DNA of 64,000 nucleotides. It comes from Nageia nagi (Eukaryota; Pinophyta). Positions 24,150-34,966 of the stretch are shown here, in pieces; the first letter of the stretch is position 1; the number at the start of each line of letters is the position of its first letter. A program made the translations under genes and the position numbers. Below the pieces are notes generated by a model. That model did not search any database and was not told where the DNA came from. It saw only the letters and a program-made list of their open reading frames with translations. The stretch spans positions 200,508,001 through 200,572,000 of the forward strand of contig JBITNC010000001.1 in the NCBI GenBank assembly GCA_050084985.1, in the 5' to 3' direction.

Positions 24150-25378
24150 TTGACAAATGTTTGGCAAGGACGAGGATTGGGTCGATATGAACAGGGTTCC
24201 CGAGAAATAATTGAATTACAATACCAAGATCCCACTGATAAAAGGGGATTAGATTATCAGAATAAATATAAAAATCTTGCTAAATTAGGAAATTTAGAAG
24301 AAGATAATTTGGATTACAACGAAAAAATTTTAGAGAAAGAACCCATAGTACAAGAAATTATTAATTTAAAAGAAGAACAATTAAGTGAAATGGATGTCTT
24401 AGAAGATATCAAAATGCTCTTTATTAATAATATTGAGCTACCTTGGAATCATTCATACTCACCAAGTGATATATAAGAAAAAATTATATTGCATTTTATT
24501 AAATCTAATCCTTCATCATGGGGAGCTTATGAATGTTATATGTATGAAGATAAGTTGGAAATAGATGTCAACATAACTCAATTGTTACATGTTGAAAGAT
24601 CTGAAATTGATACAATAAATATAATTTGTGAAGCTTGGCCATACGATTGGCCAATCATCATAATAAATTGTATACAAGTTCGTAAAACACAATTAAAATA
24701 TGGAAAAAATAAAATATTTACAACATTTTATGGCGATGTTATATTTGAAGAAATAGTAAAATGTTTTCAAATTAATAAAATGATATTTGATTACACATCA
24801 CATTTTATGAAAGGTTATCCTAGGATTCAAGCTAAGAGTAAACATTTTTCGTGAATGTTAGATCAATATAATAAAGAAAAAATTAATAGAACACACAAAA
24901 TAAATAAAAATGTTGAATCAATAATTCCTTCATATATACCATCGATAAACATGGTTACAATAAAAGAAAATATTACTGAAGATCAAAACAATGAACAAAT
25001 AAATGAAACCAATAAAAATAAAGATTTAATTAGAACAATAGCTGATACTTCTACAGATGAAGTAATTACTGATTTCTCTCTCATATCATCTAATCCTTCA
25101 GCACATGAATTCAAAAATGTAGATCACATATTTAGTTCCTTCGAAAATCATGTATGTGCGAATGAACAAACTCAAGAATATGATGAAGAATATAGTGTTA
25201 ACGATAAAGGTTGGATACCAGTACCAAATCAATTAGAAGAAGGGTCGCATATGCTTACTGAAAATGTCTTAGAAATAGATATTAGTAATGATCCTCAAAA
25301 TCTTAAAATTATTCAATTAGGAGAAAACCTCACAGAAAATGAACGAGAAGAAATTATAACCTTATTAAAAGAATGAGA
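24150..25378 (+). pseudogene. Tat-B G-patch plus unassigned WP module (copy A)
   Basis: One frame runs 24150-25378 with stops at 24474 and 24852. It opens with a G-patch-like stretch (VWQGRGLGRYEQG), normal between protease and RT in Tat elements and thought to bind RNA. Next comes a module of about 115 residues: SPSDI-stop-EKI, then SSW 36 residues before CEAWPYDWPIIIINC (24627-24671), then KMIFDYTSHF 50 residues after that Cys. I know no named family for it. Two related copies sit downstream of integrase. The rest (24855-25376) is acidic and Asn-rich linker ending at the RT N-terminus. Tat-A lacks the module. It may be a separate folded domain acquired by this lineage; function unknown. Confidence 0.75.
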
Positions 25379-27277
25379 AAAGGTATTTGCATGGTCATAT
25401 GCAGATATGCCTAGAATAGATCCTAAATTAGTAGTACATAATTTAGCATTAAAATCTGATGCTAAACCTATTAAACACAAAAATTACGTAAAATGCATCC
25501 CACTATAGCATTAATGGTAAAAGAAGAACTTCAAAAACTATTAGAAGTTAAATTTATACAACCTATAGATTATTCAAATTAGATATCTAATATGGTACCT
25601 ATGAAAAAACCAAATGGAAAAATAAGAATATGTACAGATGTCTGTGATCTTAACAAAGCTTGTCTTAAGGATGATTTCCCTCTACCTAGCATTGATAGTT
25701 TGGTAGATTTGACAGCAGGACATGATATGTTGTCATTAATGGATGGATTTTCTGGTTATAATCAAATAAAAATAGCCACTGAAGATCAACATAAAATGGC
25801 TTTTATAACTCCTTGGGGTACCTTTTGTTATAAAGTTATGCCTTTTGGATTAAAAAATGTTGGGGCAACTTATCAAAGGGCTATGACTTATATATTTCAT
25901 GATTATATGCATGACATAGTAGAAGATTATGTCGATGATTTGTTGGCTAGATCTAAATATCAAAAAGATCATAGAAAAGTTTTAATTAAAGTCTTAAATA
26001 GATTATTAGAACATAAAGTAAGATTAAATCCAAAAAAATGTGTTTTTGGTGTAACTTCAGGAAAATTATTAGGATTTATTGTGTCCCGATGAGGAATTGA
26101 AATAGATCCTAGTAAAGTAAAGGCAATAGTGGATATGCCACCTCTTGTAAATTTGAAACAACTACAAAGTTTACAAGGCAAGTTACAAGCCATTAGAAGA
26201 TTCATAGCACAACTTTTTGATAAATGTAAACCATTTACAAAATTATTAAAAAAGGGGATAGAATATCATTGGGGCAAAGAGCAACAAGATGCATTCGATG
26301 AAATTAAAAGATATTTATTATCTCCTCCTGTCTTAAGTCCACCAAGAAAAGATATACCCTTTTTGTTATATATTTCTGCTACTAAAACTGCTTTAGGAAC
26401 AATGCTTGCTCAAAAGAATGAACACAATAAAGAGCAAGCTATATATTATCTAAGCAGAACACTTGTGAGTTATGAGATTAAGTATATATATTTGGAAAAA
26501 TTATGTCTTGCTATCATTTTTGCTACTAAAAAACTTTGACATTATATGCTTAATCATACAACATATGTCATTTCTAAAGTGGATCCATTGAAACATATGA
26601 TGAATAAAACTTATCAAAATTCAAGAACTACAAAGTGGATAATGCACTTAACTGAATTTGATTTACATTTTATTGGACAAAAGTCAATAAAAAGACAAGT
26701 AATTGCTGATTATCTCGCTAATGATCCATTGCAAGATAATAAACCACTTGTCATTGAATTACCCAATGATGGGGTGTTTCAATTAGATGAAATTGAAATA
26801 CCTGTAGAACCCAAAGACGATTGGGATATGACAATACAATTTGATGGTTCTCGATGTGAACAAGGTGGTGGAGTAGGTGTTGTATTTATAACACCGCAAG
26901 GGATACCTATGCCATATTCATTTAAACTAAAATCTCCTTGTACTAATAATAATGCGGAATACAAAGCTTTGATATTAGCATTAAAAATTGCTATTAAATT
27001 AAAACTTAAAAGAATTAAGATTATTGGAGATTCTTTACTCATCGTAAATCAAGTGAAAGGAATCTATCAATGTAAAGAACCTTTACTTCAAAAGTATAAA
27101 GCATTAGTTGAGAAATTATTAAATTTTTTTTACCAATTTAGTATAGAAGCGACACCAAGATCATCTAATAGATTTGCAGATGCTATGGCTTCCATTGGAT
27201 CTCTTATCCCGAAAGATCCTAAAAAATATTCAATTCAAGTTGAAATAATTCAATTATCTCAATCATCATTACAATAG
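25379..27277 (+). pseudogene. Tat-B reverse transcriptase with two RNase H domains
   Basis: The RT N-terminus (KVFAWSYADMPRIDPKLVVH) is in the preceding frame; an extra A in an A-run near 25481 shifts to the frame used from about 25485 to the end of integrase. RT landmarks: KIRICTDVCDLNKACLKDDF, TPWGTFCYKVMPFGL, and an intact YVDDLLARS catalytic loop near 25930. A degenerate RNase H follows (FLLYISATKTALGTMLAQ, then YLEKLCLAIIFATKKL). The archaeal-like RNase H is at 26815-27200, with MTIQFDGSRCEQGGGVGVVF, NNNAEYKALILAL and IIGDSLLIVNQ. In-frame stops lie at about 25580, 26090, 26537 and 27275. Confidence 0.93.
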
Positions 27278-28588
27278 GAAGATGAAGAAAAAAGTGTATT
27301 AAATATTGATGTAACTGATAAAGATAATTGGTACAAAGAATTGACAGATTTTTTAAAATTTGGAACTCTTCCTGCAAACCTTAATAAATCATCACGACAA
27401 GCTTTTAAAATTAAAGCAACTAAATATTGTTTGATAGGGGATATCTTGTATCGATAAAATTTCAATGGTATTTTACTCAGATGTCTTGAATGGAATGATG
27501 TTAAAAAGGCTATATCCTCTGCCCATGATGGAACATGTGGAGGACATTTTAATGGTGTTGCAATTGTAAAATGATTAATACGAATGGGATATTATTGGCC
27601 AACTATGGAAAAAGATTGTTGTGAATATGTTAAAAAATGTTTTAAATGTTAACAATATGCTCATTTATTTTCACAACCATCTCAAGAACTACATCCTATA
27701 CAATCACTTTGGCCATTCTCTAAATGGGCATTAGATTTAATAGGACAAATTACGCCTACATCTTCTGGTGGACACAAGTTCATAATTACAGCAACTAAAT
27801 ATTTTACCAAATGGGTAGAGGCTATTCCCATGACTTCCACCATTGGTTCATGAATCGTGAATTTTATAGAAAATTATATTATATGTAGATTTGGTGTGCC
27901 AAACCAATTAATTATGGATAATGGAAAAAAATTTAAAAATAAGGATGTAAAACAAATATGTGATAAGTATAAAATTAAACAAAGTTTTTCCACTCCATAT
28001 TATCCACAAGGCAATGGACAGGCAGAGGCTACTAATAAAACTATTCGGAACATCTTAGCAAAAATAGTAAATGATTCTCATAGAGATTGGCATATTCAAA
28101 TACCAAAAGCCTTATGGGCTTATCGTACCAGTGTACGCACTCCTATTGGAGCAACACCATTCTCTTTGGTATATGGAATAGAAGCCATCCTACCCATAGA
28201 ACTTGAAATACCATCCCTTAGAGTAAATCTAAGTGAGCAAAATTCTGATGAAGAAGCAAGATAGACTTGCTTAGATCAGTTATTATTTTTAGATGAAAAA
28301 TGTATTAATGCTTTAGAGCATATGCGTGTTTATCAGGAGAGGATAAAATGAGCTTTTGATAAAAGGGCTCTAATTCATGAGTTCAAAATAGGTGATTTGG
28401 TTTTAAAAGAAAATCAACAAACTTCACGAATAGAACAACAACTTAGAGATAAGTTTGCTCTAAATTGGTTAGGACCATATGTCATTAAGAAAAAATTTGG
28501 TAAAGGAACTTATCATTTGTCAGATTTAGAAGGAAATGAAGAGCGTGAACCCATAAATATCATGCATCTTCGACCTTTTTATACTTAA
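27278..28588 (+). pseudogene. Tat-B integrase
   Basis: This continues the RT frame. The zinc-binding N-domain is readable: AHDGTCGGHFNGVAIVK, IRMGYYWPTMEKDCCEYVKKC and a second Cys after FK. The core keeps all three catalytic acids: WALDLIGQI (near 27730), IMDNGKKFKN (near 27915) and GQAEATNKTI (near 28020). The GATPFSLVYGIEAILPIELE block and the C-terminal NWLGPYVIKKKFGKGTYHL domain run to the TAA at 28588. Stops occur near 27455, 27571, 27650, 27851, 28262 and 28348. Integrase joins element DNA to the chromosome; CATAT marks its past action. No chromodomain is present, as expected for Tat. Confidence 0.93.
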
Positions 28589-28669
28589 AAAAAAATGTGT
28601 ATATTAGTTTTCTTTTGTTATATATATATATATATATTTGTCAAGTGTTAATGATTAAAAATAGAAAAG

Positions 28670-29871
28670 ATGAATCTAGCAAAGGAAGCTTCTAAAGGTA
28701 GCATAGCACAATCACAAGTAAGATTTCCACCGCCAAGGTATCCTTGGATTTAGCATTAATATATTTAAAACATATACTTGATTTTAATCTCTTAAATTAT
28801 TTACGAATGACTATTGATGAACAATTCGAAAGAACACACCATGTGCTTTGCGATGTAAATAGTGGTTGGAGAGTCACTTTTTATGGGTATAATGTAGACA
28901 TTAATTTAGATCCACAAATATATTTCACCCATATAGAAAAAACATTACAAGAAATAACAACTTGTTGTTTACAATGGCCTTATGGAATACCGAGAATTGT
29001 CATAAATTATCAATTAACTAAATATTCACTCATTCTAGCTAGGTTGAAATACATTAAACAATTAACCGAAAGCCTAGATTGGATGGATGAACTCTTACAT
29101 TTTTTACCTCATAAAAAGGTAATTTATGATTTTTTAGATACTTTTGTGGCTTTTCATCCCAGAATGTTACAACGATAATATAGGCAAACTCATAGATTTT
29201 TTTGCATGCAAATGCGACATATAATTTGGAAACAAAGATTGGAGAAAAGGCAAGCTTGTCATATTACCGAGCTTAAAATGCTAAATCAAATAAGGATTAG
29301 AAATGAGATTATTGAAAAATTGTCAACAAGACATAGGGTACGGAATAATGAAAGTTATCTTCCAAGATTCGAGAGTAGGTATGACAAAGATCTCTTTATG
29401 AAAGTCATTCATAATTTTCCTACTCCTTTGTATTCAAATATCTTTTCCATGCCTGTTGAAATACAACAAAAAGTGGCCCTAACATTCTATGATACACGTG
29501 AATCTTATAGTTGGGATATTAAAGTAAATCGATACAAAGTTATTGTTTGTATTCGAGCATTTGAGTTATGGTGTTCTCCTAGCTCGGAATTTGATTTAAT
29601 GATCTACTTTTGTCTTCTATGGCCTACAGAAAAACCTAAAATAATAGTGGATTGTACTCATAATATGACTTTTAAACATCAAGAACAAATCATCTCAATC
29701 ACGCAAATCGTAACATCTGAACACTTAGATTATTATGTTTCAAAAATCTATCACAATCAAGTAATACTAGATTATAGTTTGTTATTTAGTTCAACACATT
29801 GTTCATTTAATCCTGATGCAATTCAAACTCGATTTGAATGTGTCACGAATAGATTCCTTAGAAGAATATAA
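28670..29871 (+). pseudogene. Tat-B extra frame 1: two WP modules in tandem
   Basis: Downstream of integrase, 28744-29871 is one frame of 375 codons broken only by a TAA at 29176. An ATG at 28670 opens a short frame (MNLAKEASKG) that shifts into it, so the start is uncertain. It holds two copies of the module seen before RT. Copy B1: W, 33 residues, CLQWPYGIPRIVINY (28966-29010), then KVIYDFLDTF 50 residues after the Cys. Copy B2: MPVEIQQKV, W, 33 residues, CLLWPTEKPKIIVDC (29611-29655), then QVILDYSLLF 49 residues on. Spacing and motifs match copy A almost without gaps. I do not recognise the family. Position between integrase and the 3' LTR is where Tat elements often carry extra frames. 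Confidence 0.75.
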
Positions 29872-29981
29872 ATATATACATATAAAAAATAAAAATAAAA
29901 AAATCTCTTTATATATATTTGTAAATAGTATACTAGAAAACTAATATATAATCATCACTATTTGATGCAGGTAGCATCAAA

Positions 29982-30665
29982 ATGATGGATCATTGTTGTT
30001 TTGGAGAAGGTGATCACAATCAACCTAATCCATATTATATGATACCTATTATACCATGTCATCAGGATTATAGATCTTTTCCTCCATGTTTAATGACTAA
30101 ACCCATTCAATATCAATCAAATGAAATGATCAATCCTCAATTTATAGATTGCCTTCCAGAAAATATTAAATATATCATCCTACAAAAGGTAATCTATACT
30201 CAATTAATTGAACAATCAAATGATGCCTATGGTAGATTATGTAACTCATCTCATATTGAATTTGAAATTTTTAATCAACCTTGTTGGGGATTGTGTCATA
30301 TAAACGAAATACCTAATAATGAATGCTTACAAGATCTTTTAACTCTCCTCAAATGACCTGGTTTTGTATGGTGAATAATGATTAAAACTATACCTAATGA
30401 ATATTTAAATTAATTAATTACTTCACTAGGGTCTATGCCATTACATCCACAAGACCATTATAATCCATCATTTGTTGCCTCTGTGGCATATATGTTTTCT
30501 CTAGCCTGGAATATTTCTTTTGACTTCGATATTTTACAAGAAAATCCAAGTTCGTTAATTCAATTTAAATCAATAATCAAAGCACAATTTTCACCTATAT
30601 CATATAGGTTTTTATTATATAACTTTCTTCCATCACGACATAGAATCATCAATGAAGAAATATAA
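29982..30665 (+). pseudogene. Tat-B extra frame 2: possible fourth, decayed module
   Basis: One frame runs from ATG 29982 (MMDHCCFGEGDH) to the TAA at 30663, with stops at about 30354, 30372 and 30411. Its middle has LPENIKYIILQKV, similar in place and character to the MPVEIQQKV start of copy B2. It also has a stop at 30354 followed by Pro, where the module's WP would lie. The end (ISYRFLLYNFLPS) could be the remnant of the second motif. I take it as a probable degraded relative of the WP modules, but the similarity is weak. Confidence 0.5.
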
Positions 30666-32406
30666 AATTTAAAAATTAAAAATTATAAAATCCTAAAAAA
30701 AATTAAAAATTTTAAAATCCTAAAAATTAAAAATTATAAAATCCTAAAAAATTGAAAACTACAAAACACATAAAAGTTATAAAATTATAAAATATACCTA
30801 GATGAAAACATCTAGAGGTCACTTGGGAATGGGGTGCCCTACCCTTATGTGGTGTAAATATGTGTTGCATACCATTGTAAAAAGTGATTATCCAGTAAAT
30901 GTGTAAAGTATGAAAAGGTCATCTTAGAATAATCTCCTTGTTATCACTGCATTCATTTTTTCTTTCTTTCATAAAGAAATGATATACCTTAGATGATAGA
31001 AAAACATAAAATTTGTATGTTTGAAGAAAAATAAAAAAACTCCAAACACTTAATACATTAAAGAATTCTAAGAAAATTTGGATGAAATTATTTTAGAAAT
31101 ATTAAGAGTGAAAAGTTACATATCTATCCTGTTATTCGCTTCATCTCGAACCCAAGAATCATTTAAAAAAAAAAAAAAATTGTTACATCATATCAATGAT
31201 TCTTGGGTGATTACAATATCCTCTACCGGGGCTATAGACGCCTGACTGGTAGTAGAGCAAGGTTGTAGCGGGATCAAGGGGTTAATCCTCATCGGGGCTA
31301 TGGACACCTATCTGGAAATGAGGCATACCTTACGAGTTGCGATATGTCCATTTTGGTTAGCAATTTTCTTTCCTATGGACCTCTATACATTTCATATGGA
31401 TAGACTAGCCCATTAATGTTTCTAAGATATTCCATATCAAATGATCTAAGAAGGGAAATGAATGTCACTACACACATGGAGTTTTAGGTTTTTTATCAAC
31501 ATATAACAATATTGTTTGATATCATCATAGGTTGTTAAATCTTTAGATAAAGAAAGATAAGGTAGATGTTATAATAACTTGGTTATTAATCCAAAATCAC
31601 CTAATCTTTTGTCATAGTGAGTATTTTTTTTTTTTTGTATTTTGTTTGTATTTAAAATCATTTGTGTCATTTTGTTAAACCCACTCCTTTTAATAATATC
31701 ATCACTGTTGAACATTATTAAAATTGCTTTTCTTTAAGAATGATTATTTATTGTTCCCCTGACCAAGATAAAGTTAATGTTCATAAACATCCATAAAACA
31801 TTAGTTTATCATGTCAAGTGGTTTATTGTAAAAATTGCCAAGTGCAGAAGATGATGAGCTCTGATTCCATAAAAAATACAATAAACCAAGATAGAGTTAA
31901 TATGCATGAATAGTTTATTGTGTTGAGTGTTTTATTGTAAAATTGCCAAGTGCGGAAAATGATGCATCTAATTCCGCAAAAATATAAGAAAAATGTCCTT
32001 AAATAATTAATTTTAAATTTAAAATGATTAAATATTTAAATGATTCTTAACTAATTAGGTTAACATATATATTTGAGATAATAATATCTAAAATCTAAAG
32101 AAATTTTAAATCCATTTTTCATCATTATTTATTAACGAGTTATATATATATAAAGAGACAATTATGTTTATTACTATTTTTTATAATCTACATAACATGA
32201 CATCATAAGTTATTTCATTATAAATAAATAAAATGTAAGACCATGCATCAAGAATCATAGAAATATCATAACATATCATCAGTCTATCCATCAAATAATA
32301 AAAATAATATAAGTAGTCCATCAGGAAACTATAACCATCATAGCAACATGAGTCATAATAACAAGAAATAAAAGTCCATTATACATATATCATCAAAAAT
32401 AGAATA
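30666..32406 (+). other. Tat-B region between sense frames and antisense gene
   Basis: No coding frame. 30666-30760 is a repetitive AAAATT/TTATAAAATCC run. A 14-bp perfect inverted repeat ACCCAAGAATCATT (31150-31163 and 31195-31208) encloses an A-rich 31-nt loop. A phrase of the type CC.CGGGGCTATAGAC.CCT recurs at about 31225 and 31287. A diverged duplication with a period near 123 bp covers 31763-31885 and 31886-31985 (CCAAGATARAGTTAAT to a shared GCCAAGTGC block). The region may hold transcript ends for both strands. Confidence 0.65.
31150..31208. terminator. Perfect 14-bp inverted repeat (hairpin)
   Basis: The arms ACCCAAGAATCATT and AATGATTCTTGGGT pair perfectly across a 31-nt A-rich loop. 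It lies between the converging sense and antisense genes, where 3' ends would be expected. A role in ending transcripts is only a guess. Confidence 0.4.
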
Positions 32407-34966
32407 TCAATGTCCTCCAGTAGACATAACATCATCATAAGGATTACCAGGAGGATCTAAAGAACCCTCATCCCTAGTAACAGATCTCAAACCTATAGCA
32501 TATGTCCTAGGAGATACACCCCTAGCAGTAGATTGAGATCAAGAAACTAATGCTGCATGTTAGCCTTGACTCCCAGAATGACCCAAGCCACCTAAAATTG
32601 GTGAATGAGGAAACCCTGGTGCTGGTCTAGGTGGTGAACTAGGACCATCTAAAGAATATCTAGGAAAATTAGGTAACCAAAGCTCCATAGCCCTACGATA
32701 GTAATCACATTCCCTCAGCTGATCTGCATGCTCATCTATAGAAGGTGTTGAAGTACTGACACTCAGATCTATAACTCCATTAGATAACTCAGCAATATGA
32801 GTAGTAGCATCCATCAAAGATCAATGAAGAGTATCTTGCTCAGATCTATATCTCACACGAGCACTATCTAAACATCTGAGAGCTATCATCTCAGTCCTCA
32901 TGGAAGCAATATCTCCACTCAAACTAGCTAACTCCAAAGTAGAAGCATCTTGAAGAGTGTGAAGCTCCTCAATCACATACTGAAGCTCTACGATCTCAGC
33001 CTCATAAGAAGTAGCACTCCTTAGTAAAATCAGGCTGCTAAAACCTACCCTCCTTAGTCTCTAGAACCTCTCCAGTCACACCCCTAGCATCAAGACCCTA
33101 AAAATCCTCCATAGTAAAATCATCTCCACCAGCAGTACCAGCAAGCTTCTCAGTCACTATCTTTAGAGCTGTATCCACCTGAGCTCTCTGAATAGGATGC
33201 TCACTGGTCACCTCACTCCCAAAAAACTCTACCAGCTCAGTATCCCACCATGATGCAAAAGTATCTGAAGTCCCCACATCATCTATAGGCACATCCTCAT
33301 CTGGGATATCCTCACCAGCTCTAAGAATGATAGGTGAATAAGTCAACAAAGAAACACCTGACATAGGAGCTTCCTTTGGATGAAGATACTGAAGAGGTGG
33401 AGGTGGAATGTCCTGAGAAAGACTGAACTACCAACAAAACCAATCATAATGAAAATACTCTATGATACCTACTTGAGGACCCTGTAAAAACATCACCTAT
33501 CTAGTTCCATATAAATGGAAACTAGTCTCAACAAAATCAGCAATCTACAAGCCAATCTTCCACCGAATCTGACTAGGAATCAAACTACTTAAGAGCTATC
33601 TGTAAAAAGTGACGTCTCTTTGAATGCCATCCCTACGAGGAATAACTAGTAAATGGCTCTAATACCTAATACCTGATGTATATCTATAAGTGGTATATGT
33701 AGGGTCAGGTAATCCTAAAGGCTGATAAGGATAAATGTGCTCATATGCCCAAGCCTGTAAAACAAGTGTTGTAGCAACTGCAGCTCTTGGAGTTCACACC
33801 AATAAATAAAGCTCCCTATAAATAAGGGCCAATAATGAAGGGGCTTAAGCAAAAGTGATCCTCAAAGTAATCATCTGATGGAGTACACCCATCAGAGCCC
33901 AAGGAAATCTCCCACCACCAGCATCTGGTGCACCATAACACATGATACATCCCATGAGATAAGTAATGCGAAGATATGTAGGATGCTCCTCCTCTGATAA
34001 TCCTCACCAAAATTGATAATACATCAAGCCTCCTACCTGAATCTGCACCATCAACTCCTTAACTACATCCTCCCCAAAAAGCTCACTCACCAACAGTCGA
34101 GCCTCCTCTCTAGTCTATAGAAGAAAAATATCCATGCCTCAGACTAGAAGTCTCAAAATGCGATGAATGTCCTCCACTATAATAGTGATAGGACCAGTAG
34201 GGAGATAGAAAGCATTAATCACTGAATCCCATCTCTCAAAAAGTGCAGCTAAAACTGTGAGGTCCTTTTGGATATGACCCATATATGGGGCCGCTCCAAA
34301 ACCAACATCACGAAGAAAAGTGTGATCTATGTCAGGTACTTGACCACTAAGGTCATGAAGAATCTGAGGGTAATGACCCCTAGAAGTAAAAACCTCTGAA
34401 ACCTAAAATGATAGACATAAAAATTTAATATATAATATTTAAAAAATAATTAATCAGAACTAAGAAAACAAAATACTAATCTTAAAACATGACATACCAA
34501 AACAACGATATTTAAGTTGATTAATTATTCTAAGCATACATTAAAAAAAAAAACAACAACAACAACAAAACAAAAAACTTATTTTATGATCACCATCGAT
34601 CATGTTAGCGATTGACGACAACTTCTAAGAGATTGTTGGCAATCATTAAAATCGGTGACAATTCTGAAGAGATCGTTGGCGATCGTTAAAATCACCAATG
34701 ACTCTATAAAACCAAAGTCGAGGTGCAAACCCTTGGCTAGGGTTTTGAAATACATATACAAAAGAGTATGAAAATTATAAAAAATCTATGCTAATACAAC
34801 CTACATCATATTAAAACATACATAAACATTTGTAACTATTAAAATTAACCTAGTTTTTTTTAAAAAAAAAAAAAACATAAAAGGTTTAAAATAAAGAAAT
34901 GGATGGTTAAAATACCTCTTGAGAGATTGATTTGCCTTTTTTTGAGATCCTCTTGCGTGGTGCCAT
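32407..34966 (-). pseudogene. Antisense gene for a plant mobile domain (PMD/MAIN-like) protein in Tat-B
   Basis: Read on the minus strand. Exon 1 (34966-34916) starts at ATG with a basic MAPRKRISKKGKS, a possible nuclear signal. Exon 2 starts at 34402 and stays in one frame for 346 codons to 33364 and on to 33095. PMD landmarks: LFERWDSVINAFYLPTGPIT with IIVEDIHRI; YLMGCIMCYGAP; LLALIYRELYLLV; LVLQAWAYEHIYP; then an acidic tail. About ten stops interrupt it (six TAG, three TGA, one TAA), all explicable by C to T changes. A one-base shift near 33020 leads to a helical segment and a Pro-rich tail (32560-32817) ending at 32407. Some Tat elements carry antisense frames; PMD proteins in plants act in silencing and also occur in transposons. 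Confidence 0.85.
34403..34915 (-). other. Putative intron of the antisense gene
   Basis: On the minus strand GT (34915-34914, GTATTT) follows codon 17 exactly, and a TTTTAG acceptor ends at 34403, where a frame leads straight into the PMD. Removal of 513 bp would keep phase 0. Without it, translation stops two codons after exon 1. The intron contains the ATCGTTGGCGATC-type repeats at about 34590-34700. Confidence 0.7.

Noticed and set aside
25470-25495. Possible programmed frameshift between linker and RT in Tat-B
   Set aside because: The shift is explained by one extra A in an A-run in an element full of other lesions; no slippery site with a structure was seen.
28618-28637. TA microsatellite between integrase and extra frame 1
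   Set aside because: Simple repeat common in AT-rich DNA; no evidence of function.
33816-34010. 65-codon minus-strand frame inside the antisense gene
   Set aside because: It is one base off the PMD frame, which keeps the domain landmarks through this stretch.
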